A stretch of 64,000 nt of DNA from Puniceicoccaceae bacterium (GCA_002729725.1 PBYS01000019.1:1-64000), one strand, 5' to 3'; shown: positions 18,018 through 29,058, numbered from the stretch's first letter. Notes: generated from the letters alone by a model not told the origin. A program made the numbers and translations.

Positions 18018-21000
18018 ATGAAATCAACGAGAGTGAATTTTTTCAAAAAAACTCAGCGACTGATTTTGCTATCTTTAGCAATGCTCCCGTTTGCTTCACT
18101 GGACGCAGCTGAAATATCGGCGGGCAATGCATCCGTACTTTATGTGAGCGATGCAGGAGATCTGTATGCTTGGGGCTCCAATAGCTCTGGGCAACTCGGT
18201 GACGGCACTCAAGTGGATCGCGATCTACCTGTGGCCTCAGCTGAGTCCGGGCCATGGCTTCAAGTGGCCACTAGCTTGGTGCCTACCAGCTCTGGTTCGG
18301 ATGGTGGACATAGTCTAGCGATCAAGGCTGATGGCACTCTATGGACTTGGGGGAATAACGATTATGGGCAACTCGGACTGGGCGATACGACGTCACGCCT
18401 GGTGCCTACGCAAGTAGGTTCGGCAACAAACTGGACCCAGGTCGAAGCGGGGAGCGCATTTTCTATGGCCTTAAATGCTGATGGCGAGATTTGGCTCTGG
18501 GGAAATAACAATCATGATCAATTGGGCAATGCGGTGTCTGCGCAGGTTCAAACTACGCCGGTGCGTTTGCAGGACAAAGAAGGCAATAGCCCTAATGATG
18601 ACAAATGGATCGCGATCGCCGCAGGCGCCGATTACGCACTCGCGATTCATGCATGGGGGAATCCCAATTCGGGCTATGGTCAGATCTATGCATGGGGCCG
18701 CAATTCTCTCTATCAGTTGGGGCTTGGACATACGTCCGCTGTATCGGCTCCCACTCGTGTCGGAAGTGGAAGCACGTGGAAGAAAGTAGAAGCTGGTTCG
18801 ACCAGTTCTTTCGCGATCGATTCGTATTTCAAACTATTTGCATGGGGCCAGGGGGCCTTTGGCGGACTTGGAACTGGAGCAAGTTCGGGCACATCGATTC
18901 AAAACATAGCTACGCCCACAGCGGTGGTTAGCAGTTTTGGCAACATGACTTTTCAGGATGTTTCTGCTGGGACCTCGCATACTTTGGCACTGTCGACTAA
19001 TGGTTTCTTATTTTTTGCGGGGCAAAATGCTTCGGGACAGTCGGGGATCTTGAATGGGCAGAGCTTGTATAATATTTTTCAGTCTGTTCGTGCGGAAGTC
19101 AGCGACATTGCCGCGGGACGAGATTATTCCGCGATTGAGCTCAATGACGGCAGCCTCTTAGCGGCGGGCAGTAATTCCAATGGGCAACTCGGCCTAGGTG
19201 GAAATGACAGTTCTTCCACCTTTGTTTCCAGTGCTTTGGGCGCGGTGGATTTGGTTGTGGAGTCCGTAGAAATCCTGTCTGATGTGAGCAATATCAGCGG
19301 ATCTTCCGACTTGGATATCGAGATTGTTGTTCAAAACAACGGTACGGGGACGATCGAACTTGCGGATGTTCAGGCACTCCAATTGGACATGGCTTTGAGC
19401 CCCGCGACAAGTTTCGGAGCCACCGGGCAGGTTCAATTCACTGAAGGTCTCAGCTTTTCGGTGCCCGCTGGGCAGGCGCAAGAGATCGCGGGCGCTAGCA
19501 CTTTAACGATTGCGCTCTCTGTGACGTTACCAGCTTCGATTGATGTTGGTAGCTACAATTTGCTCGTTGATTTGGATAGTAACGATCTGATTGAAGAATT
19601 CGACGAAAGCAATAATAGTGGTTTCCTGGCTGATGCCGCGAATTTCACATTGGATCTCCTACCGTCAGCCTTGAGCCTGCAAGTACCGCAGCCGAGTTAT
19701 GCGGTCGGCGATAGCATTACCCTCGACTACACAATCCGCAATGAGGGGACGGGCGATTTAGATAAAGATAAGAATACACCTTTCCAATTAAAGTTCCTGC
19801 TCACGCCGGACTATGATGATCTGAGCTCGAGCACTGTGGTTGAGTTGTCGCCTAGCAACGGTGATTCGGCATTGGCTCTGGACCTCGACCTTTCCGCGGG
19901 GGCCAGTTACTCTGATACTTTGAGTTTCACTCTGCCTACCGAGGTGGATGCGGTTTCTTATTATCTCGTCATCGTGCTGGATGACACTGAGGTGCTTAAT
20001 GAGGTGGATGAATCCAATAACACCCTGATTAGTGCATCCAAGCTAGTCTCAGTGGCAGAGCTTTCATTGGCTGAAGGTCTCGATTACAGTGGCACAGCTT
20101 TCACCAAATCTGGTTCGGGTAGCTGGTATGGCTTCGATTACAATGGTGCTGGCGATGGGGATGCTGCGTATAGTCCACGCTTGTCGGCTGGAAATGAAGC
20201 GAGCTTTCGCACTTCTCTGAGTGCCGCATCGGTCATCCGTTTTGATTGGCGCTCCGCGACTTCGAGTGATGCGAATCAGCTGTCGTTGAATGCCGGCACG
20301 ACCGAACTATCAATCAGTGGAGAAACCAGCTGGGAGTCGGTTGAAGTTGCGGTGCCTGCCAATACTAGTATTATTTGGACTTATACGGCGGGCGCGGATC
20401 AGGCTGATAGTCGTGTCTATGTCGATAATTTAACGGTTGAGCCGATGACTCGTCCCGATTTGGTGCTGGCTGGATTAGCGCTGACCGATGGTGGTTCAAA
20501 CACTCTCGACTCAGTATCTCTAGTCGCTGGACAAGGTTCTCTTTCCTATAACTTGGAAATTACGAATCAAGGCACAGACCTGATTAATGACCTGCCCTTT
20601 AATACCTCACTCTATTTGTCTCGTGATTCGAATTTTGACCCCTCTGAGGATTATGAAATTCAAACGATCGAAAACGATCGCGAGGTTGCTTCGGGGAACA
20701 GTCTCACTATTAGTGCATCGGTGCAGTTCGGCGCGACTGGGATACCACTGGCCCTAAGTGGAGATTTTTACCTAATTGCTGTCGCGGATATCGATGATGA
20801 TGTAACGAATGAGACGGGCGTTGCCGGTTTTATTGATGGTGCAGGAATTGATGTTCCCAAGGATAATATTTATGTGAGTGATACTGCAGTGGTGAATATT
20901 CAGCAACTACCGGACTTATCGGTAACTGCGGTTAACATTGATGGTCAGCCCAGTGATAATGTATTATTCACCGGTTTTTCGGTCGATTATGTGCTGCATA

Positions 21001-24000
21001 ATATAGGCCTTGGAGATGCCCAAGGACTAATTGAGGTGGCCGTGATTCTTTCCAGTGATACAATTTATGATGCCGGCGATGTTGTTGTTCAAAAATATCC
21101 TATATTTAATGGTTCTATAGCGGCGGGTGATTCCAGCCAAAAGACCTACAATCTACTTTCAATTCCCGATGGCTTGCCAGTTGGTGATTTCCGTTACTTA
21201 GGAATTGCGATCGATACTGCCAATGCCTTTAGCGAAACTGACGAAGACAACAATTACGCCTTCTTCTCGAATCCGGTGTATGCATTTGGCTACACGACCC
21301 TAGAGGATGCTTTGGACCTTACGGATTCTGGAATTACTTACACTGTGACGACGGATTACAATGCACCCTTTAGCTCGGGCTTTCCTTTTTTTGGTCAAGA
21401 TGAAGCGTCCTATGATGATGAAGATGCTGCACGGAGTGCATTACTTGCCGACGGTGAAAAGTCTTACTTTGAAATCGAGGTTGATGTGCCTGTTGGTGAG
21501 GATGCAATTGTTAGCTTTGCATGGAAAGTGAGTAGCGAGAATGATGGCGCAGGGAAGAGCGATGACTTTATACTTTATCTCGATGGTGAAGAAAAAGCGT
21601 CAATTTCAGGTGAACAAGATTGGACAGAGGCATTTTTACTACTTCCAGGTCGGGCGACTTCTTACAGCTTACGCTGGAGTTACGAGAAGGACGCATCGAT
21701 TTCTTCGGGAAGTGATTTCGCTTGGGTCGATCAGGTTCAGGTCGAGCTCCTTGAGTATCCAGACTTTAGGCCTGTTGGCGTGTCGCTGACTGATGAAAGC
21801 GGTAGTGAAGTTGATTCTGGCACTTATCGAATCGCACAAGACTCAATTTCGCTTAATTATAATTTTGAAAATATCGGGAAAGCCTATGCAGGACCAGCCT
21901 CGTTAGAGTTGGAGTTTTACTTGTCTGAAGATGATGAGTTGGACTCAGAGGATATCTCTCTAACTCTGCTCACATCGGCTCCACTAGGAATGATTGCGCT
22001 TGATAGTGGCGCTTCAGTTTCTGGCACGGCTAATTTGAGCACGACAGGGCTGGCTGCCGGGCACTACTACTTGATCGCGGCGGCGGATCCGCAAGATCTA
22101 GTTGTGGAGCGTGACGAAAGCCTCAGCTTGGGGGATGCTCCGGAAGGGAATAATGTATTTATATCCAGCTCGCGGCTCGTCACACTGGTGGACGAGCCCG
22201 ACTTAGTCGTTAGCTATGTAGAAGGGGATCTGCCTAACGGAGGCTTATTACTCTTGGATGAGGCGCTTGGAGAAATCTCTCTATTGGTTGAAAATCAAGG
22301 TGGAGCGGCTGTCACGGCCAGCCGGTCGATTGCCTTTGTATTGCAGGATGCGCTCGGCTTAGCGGATAACAGTATCTTGCGTGAGTTTAGCAGTTCCGAA
22401 GTCTTGAGTGGTGCCGCGGGCACCTCTCCAGATTATACTTTCAGTCGCACCTTCGATGCGGTTGGTGAATCTGCGCTTACAGGCTTGCGCTACTACCTGC
22501 TCGGTTTTGTGGATTCTCAAGATCAGATTGCTGAGAGTGATGAAACAAATAACCTGACGGAACTCGCGGAGGAGAGCGCAGCTTACATTTTCGCTGATAT
22601 GGCTCTATGGCAGGCCTTGAGTGTCGATCTGCTCAATCCGGCGGAAACTCCCACTGGATTCCAGCCTTCGGAGAGCATTAGTCTGGTTAATGATGCGACG
22701 GCACCTTTTGAGTCAGATCTTCCCTTTGTTGGGGTAGAGGACAGCAGTGTCGATTCTGCTGCTGTTGGGCGCAGTATCGTGCTGGGGGACGGTGAGTCCG
22801 CTGCTTTTTCTATCGAATTAGACTTGGACGCGAATGCAGCTCTCGTCTTTCAATGGAAGACCGACGACTTGAGTGCCACTGAGGGGGGCGAAGATCTCTA
22901 TGGAGATTTTGAATTTAGCTTAGATGCGACTCCTGTTGATTCGATTGATTCATTAGAAGTTGAAAGCGATTGGCAGCAAGAAATCGTGCAGCTCGATGCA
23001 GGGGCACACACTTTAACTTGGCGCTTCACGCGGGACACCGAGTTACCAGAGTCTGCTTTCGATGCATTTGCCTATGTCGATTCTATTCGCTTCTTGCCTG
23101 ATCTAGAAATTGAACTGGACGATGCTAGCGTCACTGATCTCAGTGGTTTGGCTTTAGCAGGACAAATACTGTCTCCCAAGGCAGAGTTTAAGTTTGAAGC
23201 GGTCGTGAGTAATCGCGGTTTGGGCGCACTCCTAGATGATGCCGAATATAGCATTGAGGCGAGATTGTCGGTGGATGACGTGTGGGGCAATCTGGATGAC
23301 TATATCCTCATGATTAACACCGCCGCTGAACTGCCCATTTTAGATGCGTACTCCGACTCAACGGCCATCAATTTCACAACTACGATTCCTGAGGAGACAC
23401 CTCTGGGCGATTATCACTTGTTACTACGTGTGGATACGGGAGATGAAGTGTTGGAAGTGAATGAAGATAATAACGATGCAGTTTCTGCGCTACAATTGAT
23501 CTCAATCGATGCAATTACACTTGAAGATGGTTTGGATATTGAGGCAATTGATGATCCGAGTGATCCTGAGGACTCTGTTGGTTTCGCTGCCGGCTATTTC
23601 AAATCAGTCTTTCCGCTCATTTCGGAGTCTAACGTTCAACAGACAGTCGATTTGACTTGGGCGGATTCTCCGGACATTGAAGTCGTTGATTCGAGTCCAA
23701 AATGGTTTGCCACTGGTGGAGTGAATGGTGCCAGCTCGGATGGGGATGCGATTAAGACCAGCGAACTGGAGGCGGGCACTGCGGCGTCCTTGCTCTTCCG
23801 ATTGGACGAACCGCGCTTAGTCCGTTTCAAGGTGCAGCCGAATACTGGTGGATCCTCTAATTATTTGTTCTTTGGTGAAAATGGAAACGCATTACGTCCT
23901 GAGGGCGGACTAGTCTCACGTATTTCGGGAAATTCTGAAGATTGGGAGACACGCTACTATGTCGCACCCGCTGAGGCACCGATTGGTTTTACTTACGTGC

Positions 24001-27000
24001 AAGGAAGCACAGCAGAGGCCGAGGAGTTTGCTTACGTGGACGAGTTAATTATCGGTGAGCCACTCGAACAGCCAGACTATGTGATTGATTCACTTCAGTA
24101 TGATGCGGGAGAGTATGTGCTGCAAAGAGATCGACTTTTCGTCACGATTACGGGCAATAATCGTGGCATCGATTACGCTGAACCATTACCTGATGACTTT
24201 AGAGTTCGAGTTTGGCTCTCATCGGATGCAACGAAGTCAGACGACGACTATGAGATCGGCGTCTTGGAGGAGTTCCAGGAACTTGCTGGTGGCACTCGTT
24301 TTGCCTATCAGGCAAGCCTGATATTGCCCGAAGACTTGCCGGAGGGGACTTATCATTTGATTGCACGTATTGATGCGGACAATGCGATTGCTGAGTTTGC
24401 GGTGGATGCATCCGCCACTGATTTTGCCGATGCAATTATTCCTGAGAATGATGCCGAAGCGTTTACGGCCAACGATAATAATTTCTTAATCTCGGACGAG
24501 GATGATATCTTTATCGATCGACGTGCTGACCTGCGAGTAGTGCCTTCTGAAGATTCAGTTTACAATGAACTCCTCCTGGCAGGTCCTGCGCAGCAGAGCT
24601 CTGAGGATGTGGTCGATTTCTTTATCATCGAACCTACCACCGAAGAGGGCCCGAGTGAGTTGTTGATTAAATTTGACCTTATAAACGAGGGACTTTCGGG
24701 TGTGAGTGCTGCTGAAAGTGATGATTTTACTGTTGATGTTTATGCTGCGACCTCACGCGACGAAGCACCTAATGCAGAGCGTTTGATCTCATCCTTTACG
24801 ATAGAAAACGGCATCGCAGCAGGCACGCGCTATACCTTCGAGGAGACAACTGCGATTCCTGATAATATTGATGCGGGGGCCTTCTACTATATTAACGTAG
24901 TGGTTGACGGCTCTGGCAGCATCGATGAGTCTGATGAAGAAGATAACAGCACATATTCAACCAATGGTATCGTCTTTGTTAGCGATGTCTCATTGGAAGT
25001 CGCTTTGAACGATGAGGAATATTGGCCTGGAGACGCACCACGTTATACTTGGGATAAGAGTTTCCAAGTACCGACCCAGACCAATTCGACTCGCCAAGCG
25101 CCTTTCTTCGGCACGACAGCAGTGTTTGGACAAGATAATTCGGATTCGGGAGTGCGTGCTTCGGCACAGACAGGCCCCGTTCCAGTGGGCGGCACGTCTT
25201 GGCTACAGCAAACGGTCTCGGTTACAGATGGCTCTGAGATACAAGTATCTTTTATGTGGAAAGTATCTTCACAGTTTGAGGTAACTGAGGACGGGGTATT
25301 CGAAGATATTCTTTTGTTTAGTGTTCGTTATGAAGGTGATGAAGACTTTACGGAGATCGCTTATATTTCTGGCGAGCAAGATTGGGCGGAGCTCAAATTA
25401 ACGATTTCGACTCCAGGCACACATACATTGCGCTGGTCCTATATCGAAAACGGTGACGGTATCAGAGGGGGGGCAGATGCTGGCTGGATTGATGATTACT
25501 CAGAGTCTTCTTATGACTTCGTGCCTAGTTTTGTGAGTCCGGCCTCGGCCGGGCCCTATGAGGCGGGAGATGTTCTTGATTTACCAGTATTTGTTTGGAA
25601 TTTAGGCGCACTGACGATTCCGGATACTGGTATTGAGACCACAGTTCGCTTGGCGCGTGAGACCGGAGATACGACTAACTTGGATTGGTCGGTCGAGAAC
25701 GCCTCAGACGTGAGTCTGCATGCCTTGGCATATAATGCTCTATTATTGGAGAATTTGGTCTATCTGCGTGGGCATATCGATGAGTTGGTCTTGCCTGAGA
25801 GTCTGTCTGTTGCAGATTTAGATGCGTTGATGGATGCGGCTTTCCAGCAGCTATTAGCCTCAGAGGCGGATGAGATTGAGCCTGAATTAACTGAGGTCGA
25901 AATCGAAGCTCTACTGGATGTCATTGAGACTGATGGACAAAATTGGAGGGATTATACAGATACTCAATTGGCGCTACTTTTAGGTAGCGATCAAACCAGT
26001 GCTGAAAAAGCATCACGAAAGCGCTTCCTACCGGTTCGCACTTATGTGGGTGCCAATGAGATTAGTATTCCAAATCTGCTGAGTGAATCTGGTGATTATT
26101 ATCTGGGCGTTTGGGCGAATTATACCCATGAACTTTCTGAAAGTAATTTGACTAATAATTTGCTCTATTCGGCTGCAGCTGCGGTTCAATTAGAGGTCGC
26201 CTACACAATACCCGAGGTCTTGGAGCAAGCGGGAGCTGGAGATCATAATTTGGACCTTCTTGATGCTTCCGAGGATTGGACATTGGGTGGCCAAGGTCGT
26301 TGGTATCCAGTGGGAGATGCTGATGAGGTCTTCGATCCAGATGCTGAAAACGATACCTCGCTGCGTTCACCTAGTGAAGGAATGGTGCAAGATGGCGAAG
26401 CTTCGATTAGCGCTCTGGTTGAAGGTCCGAAGCTGATACGTTTTAGTTGGCGTGGCGACTTTGGGAGCTCAACTGATGTCGCTTCGTTCTATGTGAATGA
26501 TGTGCCTGTGACGCGAGAATATAACGGCGCAGGGGCTGGCTCGATGACTCTAAGCTCCGAGGATGACGGTAGTTGGGTTGAAGAGCAGTATTTGCTCCCT
26601 GAAGGTCTTAATGAGATTCGTTGGACTTTCAGCCGAGTGGATGATGCGCAAAGCCAAGGGGTCGTTTACCTCGATAATCTGCGCTTTGAGGAGGTGACTG
26701 ACCGTGTCGATCTCGCAATCTCAAGTGTTGATTATGCGGGCGGTACTTACGCACTTGAACGGGATGCCTTAGCTCTGACGGTGAATGTATTGAACCGTGG
26801 TAGTATGCCTAGCGGTTTTGCTTATAACGACCTAGACTTGGAGGTTCGACTTGGCCTCAGTCAAGATTTCGATGAAGCGAGCCAAATTATTGGCAATCTC
26901 GCGGTTGTTGATGTCTTGGACGAAGGGCAGCGCTTGATTTTCCAAGGGGATATTGATTTGCCCGTGAATCTTGAAGAGGGCAGTTATTATCTCTTGGCCA

Positions 27001-29003
27001 GAGTCAAGTCCTTGGACCCTGACTTCGAGGAGTTTACTTATGACACTGGGACCCAACTGCTTGAGAATAATGACTATGCCTCTAGTCTACAAGATCTGAG
27101 TATTCAACATTTGCCTCAGTTGGTGGTAAGAGCGACTGATGTAGAGAATGAAAAGGTTTTCTATCCAAAGGAATCTATTCGTTTCGATTGGGAGCTACAG
27201 AACATTGGACTTGGCGATATCCCTTATGGCACAGAGCTGACTCAGACCATTGAGTTGTGGAGTGTCGGTGCTGATGTCGTGGACCCTAGCCTTGAGGATG
27301 CCGAGAAAATCTTAGATCTTGGCTCTGTTACAGAAGTTACGGCTTTGCCAGGACGTTTGACGGCTGACAATACCTCACAATCCACCATCGCTTATAAGCA
27401 GTTATATCGCTTGCCTTCGCAGGCCGAACTTCTTGCGGCTCTCGGTGAAGTGGATGGCGGCTTGGAAGACCTAAATGCTGCTGTCATTAGTAGTTTGGCT
27501 GCGCTTGAAGAATATCAGTTCTTCCTTGTTCTGATACGTGACCAGTCGATTGATCAATCGAGTGATTTGAATGTTACGGCGATGATGAGTGAGTCATTTA
27601 GAGTATCCGCGTTCCCCTATGATACAGGCCTGGATGCATCATCGGATGTCGATGCATCTTTAGATTACGTATTATGGGATAGTTTTCAGGATGGTCGAAT
27701 TCCATGGGGGGCGATTGCTCCTTCTTCTGAAAGCTTAGATACGCTCGGAGGTGGCGCTTATGAGCAACTTTACTATTACGCCTTTAATTTGCCATTGCTG
27801 ACGAATCTATCTACTGCGAGTCCTGATCTGAGTCGCGTCGATAATGTGACTAGCTATAACCAAACTCGCACTGTTGTAGATAGCGGTACTAGTTACCGAG
27901 CTATTACGTTTGATATTGTGAGAGGTGCGTCAGACCTTGTTTATCGTGTGCAGCGAGACAACGGATCTGGTTGGGAGACTTGGATTGATATTCAACCACC
28001 CTACTTGGATACATTATATGGTCTTTCTGCAGGTTATGTGGGATCGCGCACCTTAAGTGATGTGAATGCCTCTGATGGTATTGATAGTTTACTTGAGTTG
28101 GATGAGGTCATCGTTAGTGCAGTGGATAATAATTACACCGCTACGGTAACTGTGCGGGCGGACGATAATAGCAGTAATATGCGTGTGGTGGTTATTCCGC
28201 TTGAGGAGGAACCGCTTGAACAGTTTGTAATCGATTACTTTACAGGTAATGACGAATATAACTACCAGTTGATGGAGCCCCTTCAAGACTATGATAGTGA
28301 CGGATCCTCCAATATTGTAGAGTTACAGCTCGGGCGAGATCCAATTTCGGATGCGGATGCAAATTCGACCTCAGCTTTAGAAAACTTCGTCGCTGAGGCA
28401 TTCGCAGTCGACTATGGCCTCTTTGATCCGATACCAGCTGATTTGGCGCCTGAAGATGATTACGATGGCGACGGAATGTCTAACCTCGCCGAATTACAAT
28501 TGGGGTCGGATCCTACTGACATCAGCGATATCGCAACGACGGATGCCAGCGATTCTGCCTTGGCTGAGGCATTTGCTGCGGAAGGCATCTTGGTGGGAGA
28601 AAGCTATGACGGTACGATCGTCGAGGTCGCCGATTTGGCTGCCGATGCCGATTTTGACGGCGACGGTGAGTCGAATCTTTATGAGTGGGCACTCGGCGGC
28701 GATATGATGGCTGATGGGGCTCAAGTTCCTGCCTTGCAGACTCAGATGGTCGGCACCGATTTCATTGTAACCTACGTTCGCTTGATTGCATCTGAGCAAC
28801 CGTCCAACCTTGATATTTCAGTCGAATGTGCGCTGCTGTTGACTGGGCCTTGGTCAGATGTTTCGAGTGTAGGTAGTTCGGAAGGTCTTAATTTGGATCA
28901 AAGCGGGCTGCCTTCAGCGCAATACGAGCGCATTGATTTAACAATCGACACCACAAGCATCGATTGTCCTTTCTTCCGTGTTTCAGTGACGCAGGTTCCT
29001 TAG
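18018..29003 (+). CDS. Giant exported RCC1/CARDB multidomain surface protein
   Basis: 3,661 residues from the ATG at 18018; a GTG at 17985, only 12 bp after the secretin stop, is in frame but precedes the signal peptide (KKTQRLILLSLAMLPFASLD). Residues about 30-410 hold RCC1 repeats (GDLYAWGSNSSGQLGDG, GTLWTWGNNDYGQLGLG, GQIYAWGRNSLYQLGLG), expected to form a beta-propeller. From about 410 to 3200 come around eleven CARDB-like modules ending in acidic turns (EFDESNN, EVDESNN, ETDEDNN, ESDETNN, EVNEDNN), alternating with six sandwich modules that carry SISGEQDW-type strands and end in a YVDN/WVDQ turn. Near 3424-3560 are three DxDGD loops (YDSDGSSNIVEL, YDGDGMSNLAEL, FDGDGESNLYEW). No sortase, PEP-CTERM or lipobox anchor was seen. 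It is probably the adhesin or substrate of the upstream secretin machine (inference from context). Confidence 0.85.
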   Translation: MKSTRVNFFKKTQRLILLSLAMLPFASLDAAEISAGNASVLYVSDAGDLYAWGSNSSGQLGDGTQVDRDLPVASAESGPWLQVATSLVPTSSGSDGGHSLAIKADGTLWTWGNNDYGQLGLGDTTSRLVPTQVGSATNWTQVEAGSAFSMALNADGEIWLWGNNNHDQLGNAVSAQVQTTPVRLQDKEGNSPNDDKWIAIAAGADYALAIHAWGNPNSGYGQIYAWGRNSLYQLGLGHTSAVSAPTRVGSGSTWKKVEAGSTSSFAIDSYFKLFAWGQGAFGGLGTGASSGTSIQNIATPTAVVSSFGNMTFQDVSAGTSHTLALSTNGFLFFAGQNASGQSGILNGQSLYNIFQSVRAEVSDIAAGRDYSAIELNDGSLLAAGSNSNGQLGLGGNDSSSTFVSSALGAVDLVVESVEILSDVSNISGSSDLDIEIVVQNNGTGTIELADVQALQLDMALSPATSFGATGQVQFTEGLSFSVPAGQAQEIAGASTLTIALSVTLPASIDVGSYNLLVDLDSNDLIEEFDESNNSGFLADAANFTLDLLPSALSLQVPQPSYAVGDSITLDYTIRNEGTGDLDKDKNTPFQLKFLLTPDYDDLSSSTVVELSPSNGDSALALDLDLSAGASYSDTLSFTLPTEVDAVSYYLVIVLDDTEVLNEVDESNNTLISASKLVSVAELSLAEGLDYSGTAFTKSGSGSWYGFDYNGAGDGDAAYSPRLSAGNEASFRTSLSAASVIRFDWRSATSSDANQLSLNAGTTELSISGETSWESVEVAVPANTSIIWTYTAGADQADSRVYVDNLTVEPMTRPDLVLAGLALTDGGSNTLDSVSLVAGQGSLSYNLEITNQGTDLINDLPFNTSLYLSRDSNFDPSEDYEIQTIENDREVASGNSLTISASVQFGATGIPLALSGDFYLIAVADIDDDVTNETGVAGFIDGAGIDVPKDNIYVSDTAVVNIQQLPDLSVTAVNIDGQPSDNVLFTGFSVDYVLHNIGLGDAQGLIEVAVILSSDTIYDAGDVVVQKYPIFNGSIAAGDSSQKTYNLLSIPDGLPVGDFRYLGIAIDTANAFSETDEDNNYAFFSNPVYAFGYTTLEDALDLTDSGITYTVTTDYNAPFSSGFPFFGQDEASYDDEDAARSALLADGEKSYFEIEVDVPVGEDAIVSFAWKVSSENDGAGKSDDFILYLDGEEKASISGEQDWTEAFLLLPGRATSYSLRWSYEKDASISSGSDFAWVDQVQVELLEYPDFRPVGVSLTDESGSEVDSGTYRIAQDSISLNYNFENIGKAYAGPASLELEFYLSEDDELDSEDISLTLLTSAPLGMIALDSGASVSGTANLSTTGLAAGHYYLIAAADPQDLVVERDESLSLGDAPEGNNVFISSSRLVTLVDEPDLVVSYVEGDLPNGGLLLLDEALGEISLLVENQGGAAVTASRSIAFVLQDALGLADNSILREFSSSEVLSGAAGTSPDYTFSRTFDAVGESALTGLRYYLLGFVDSQDQIAESDETNNLTELAEESAAYIFADMALWQALSVDLLNPAETPTGFQPSESISLVNDATAPFESDLPFVGVEDSSVDSAAVGRSIVLGDGESAAFSIELDLDANAALVFQWKTDDLSATEGGEDLYGDFEFSLDATPVDSIDSLEVESDWQQEIVQLDAGAHTLTWRFTRDTELPESAFDAFAYVDSIRFLPDLEIELDDASVTDLSGLALAGQILSPKAEFKFEAVVSNRGLGALLDDAEYSIEARLSVDDVWGNLDDYILMINTAAELPILDAYSDSTAINFTTTIPEETPLGDYHLLLRVDTGDEVLEVNEDNNDAVSALQLISIDAITLEDGLDIEAIDDPSDPEDSVGFAAGYFKSVFPLISESNVQQTVDLTWADSPDIEVVDSSPKWFATGGVNGASSDGDAIKTSELEAGTAASLLFRLDEPRLVRFKVQPNTGGSSNYLFFGENGNALRPEGGLVSRISGNSEDWETRYYVAPAEAPIGFTYVQGSTAEAEEFAYVDELIIGEPLEQPDYVIDSLQYDAGEYVLQRDRLFVTITGNNRGIDYAEPLPDDFRVRVWLSSDATKSDDDYEIGVLEEFQELAGGTRFAYQASLILPEDLPEGTYHLIARIDADNAIAEFAVDASATDFADAIIPENDAEAFTANDNNFLISDEDDIFIDRRADLRVVPSEDSVYNELLLAGPAQQSSEDVVDFFIIEPTTEEGPSELLIKFDLINEGLSGVSAAESDDFTVDVYAATSRDEAPNAERLISSFTIENGIAAGTRYTFEETTAIPDNIDAGAFYYINVVVDGSGSIDESDEEDNSTYSTNGIVFVSDVSLEVALNDEEYWPGDAPRYTWDKSFQVPTQTNSTRQAPFFGTTAVFGQDNSDSGVRASAQTGPVPVGGTSWLQQTVSVTDGSEIQVSFMWKVSSQFEVTEDGVFEDILLFSVRYEGDEDFTEIAYISGEQDWAELKLTISTPGTHTLRWSYIENGDGIRGGADAGWIDDYSESSYDFVPSFVSPASAGPYEAGDVLDLPVFVWNLGALTIPDTGIETTVRLARETGDTTNLDWSVENASDVSLHALAYNALLLENLVYLRGHIDELVLPESLSVADLDALMDAAFQQLLASEADEIEPELTEVEIEALLDVIETDGQNWRDYTDTQLALLLGSDQTSAEKASRKRFLPVRTYVGANEISIPNLLSESGDYYLGVWANYTHELSESNLTNNLLYSAAAAVQLEVAYTIPEVLEQAGAGDHNLDLLDASEDWTLGGQGRWYPVGDADEVFDPDAENDTSLRSPSEGMVQDGEASISALVEGPKLIRFSWRGDFGSSTDVASFYVNDVPVTREYNGAGAGSMTLSSEDDGSWVEEQYLLPEGLNEIRWTFSRVDDAQSQGVVYLDNLRFEEVTDRVDLAISSVDYAGGTYALERDALALTVNVLNRGSMPSGFAYNDLDLEVRLGLSQDFDEASQIIGNLAVVDVLDEGQRLIFQGDIDLPVNLEEGSYYLLARVKSLDPDFEEFTYDTGTQLLENNDYASSLQDLSIQHLPQLVVRATDVENEKVFYPKESIRFDWELQNIGLGDIPYGTELTQTIELWSVGADVVDPSLEDAEKILDLGSVTEVTALPGRLTADNTSQSTIAYKQLYRLPSQAELLAALGEVDGGLEDLNAAVISSLAALEEYQFFLVLIRDQSIDQSSDLNVTAMMSESFRVSAFPYDTGLDASSDVDASLDYVLWDSFQDGRIPWGAIAPSSESLDTLGGGAYEQLYYYAFNLPLLTNLSTASPDLSRVDNVTSYNQTRTVVDSGTSYRAITFDIVRGASDLVYRVQRDNGSGWETWIDIQPPYLDTLYGLSAGYVGSRTLSDVNASDGIDSLLELDEVIVSAVDNNYTATVTVRADDNSSNMRVVVIPLEEEPLEQFVIDYFTGNDEYNYQLMEPLQDYDSDGSSNIVELQLGRDPISDADANSTSALENFVAEAFAVDYGLFDPIPADLAPEDDYDGDGMSNLAELQLGSDPTDISDIATTDASDSALAEAFAAEGILVGESYDGTIVEVADLAADADFDGDGESNLYEWALGGDMMADGAQVPALQTQMVGTDFIVTYVRLIASEQPSNLDISVECALLLTGPWSDVSSVGSSEGLNLDQSGLPSAQYERIDLTIDTTSIDCPFFRVSVTQVP

Positions 29004-29021
29004 TCTTGAGTATCTCTTGCC

Positions 29022-29058
29022 AAGCGCGACTCCCATGCGAGAGTCGCGCTTTTTTTTA
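29022..29058 (+). terminator. Intrinsic terminator after the giant gene
   Basis: A perfect 11-bp stem (AAGCGCGACTC / GAGTCGCGCTT, 8-nt loop) is followed by a run of eight T. It closes the PilM-to-giant-gene transcript and reaches the 3' end of the convergent methyltransferase gene. Confidence 0.88.
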
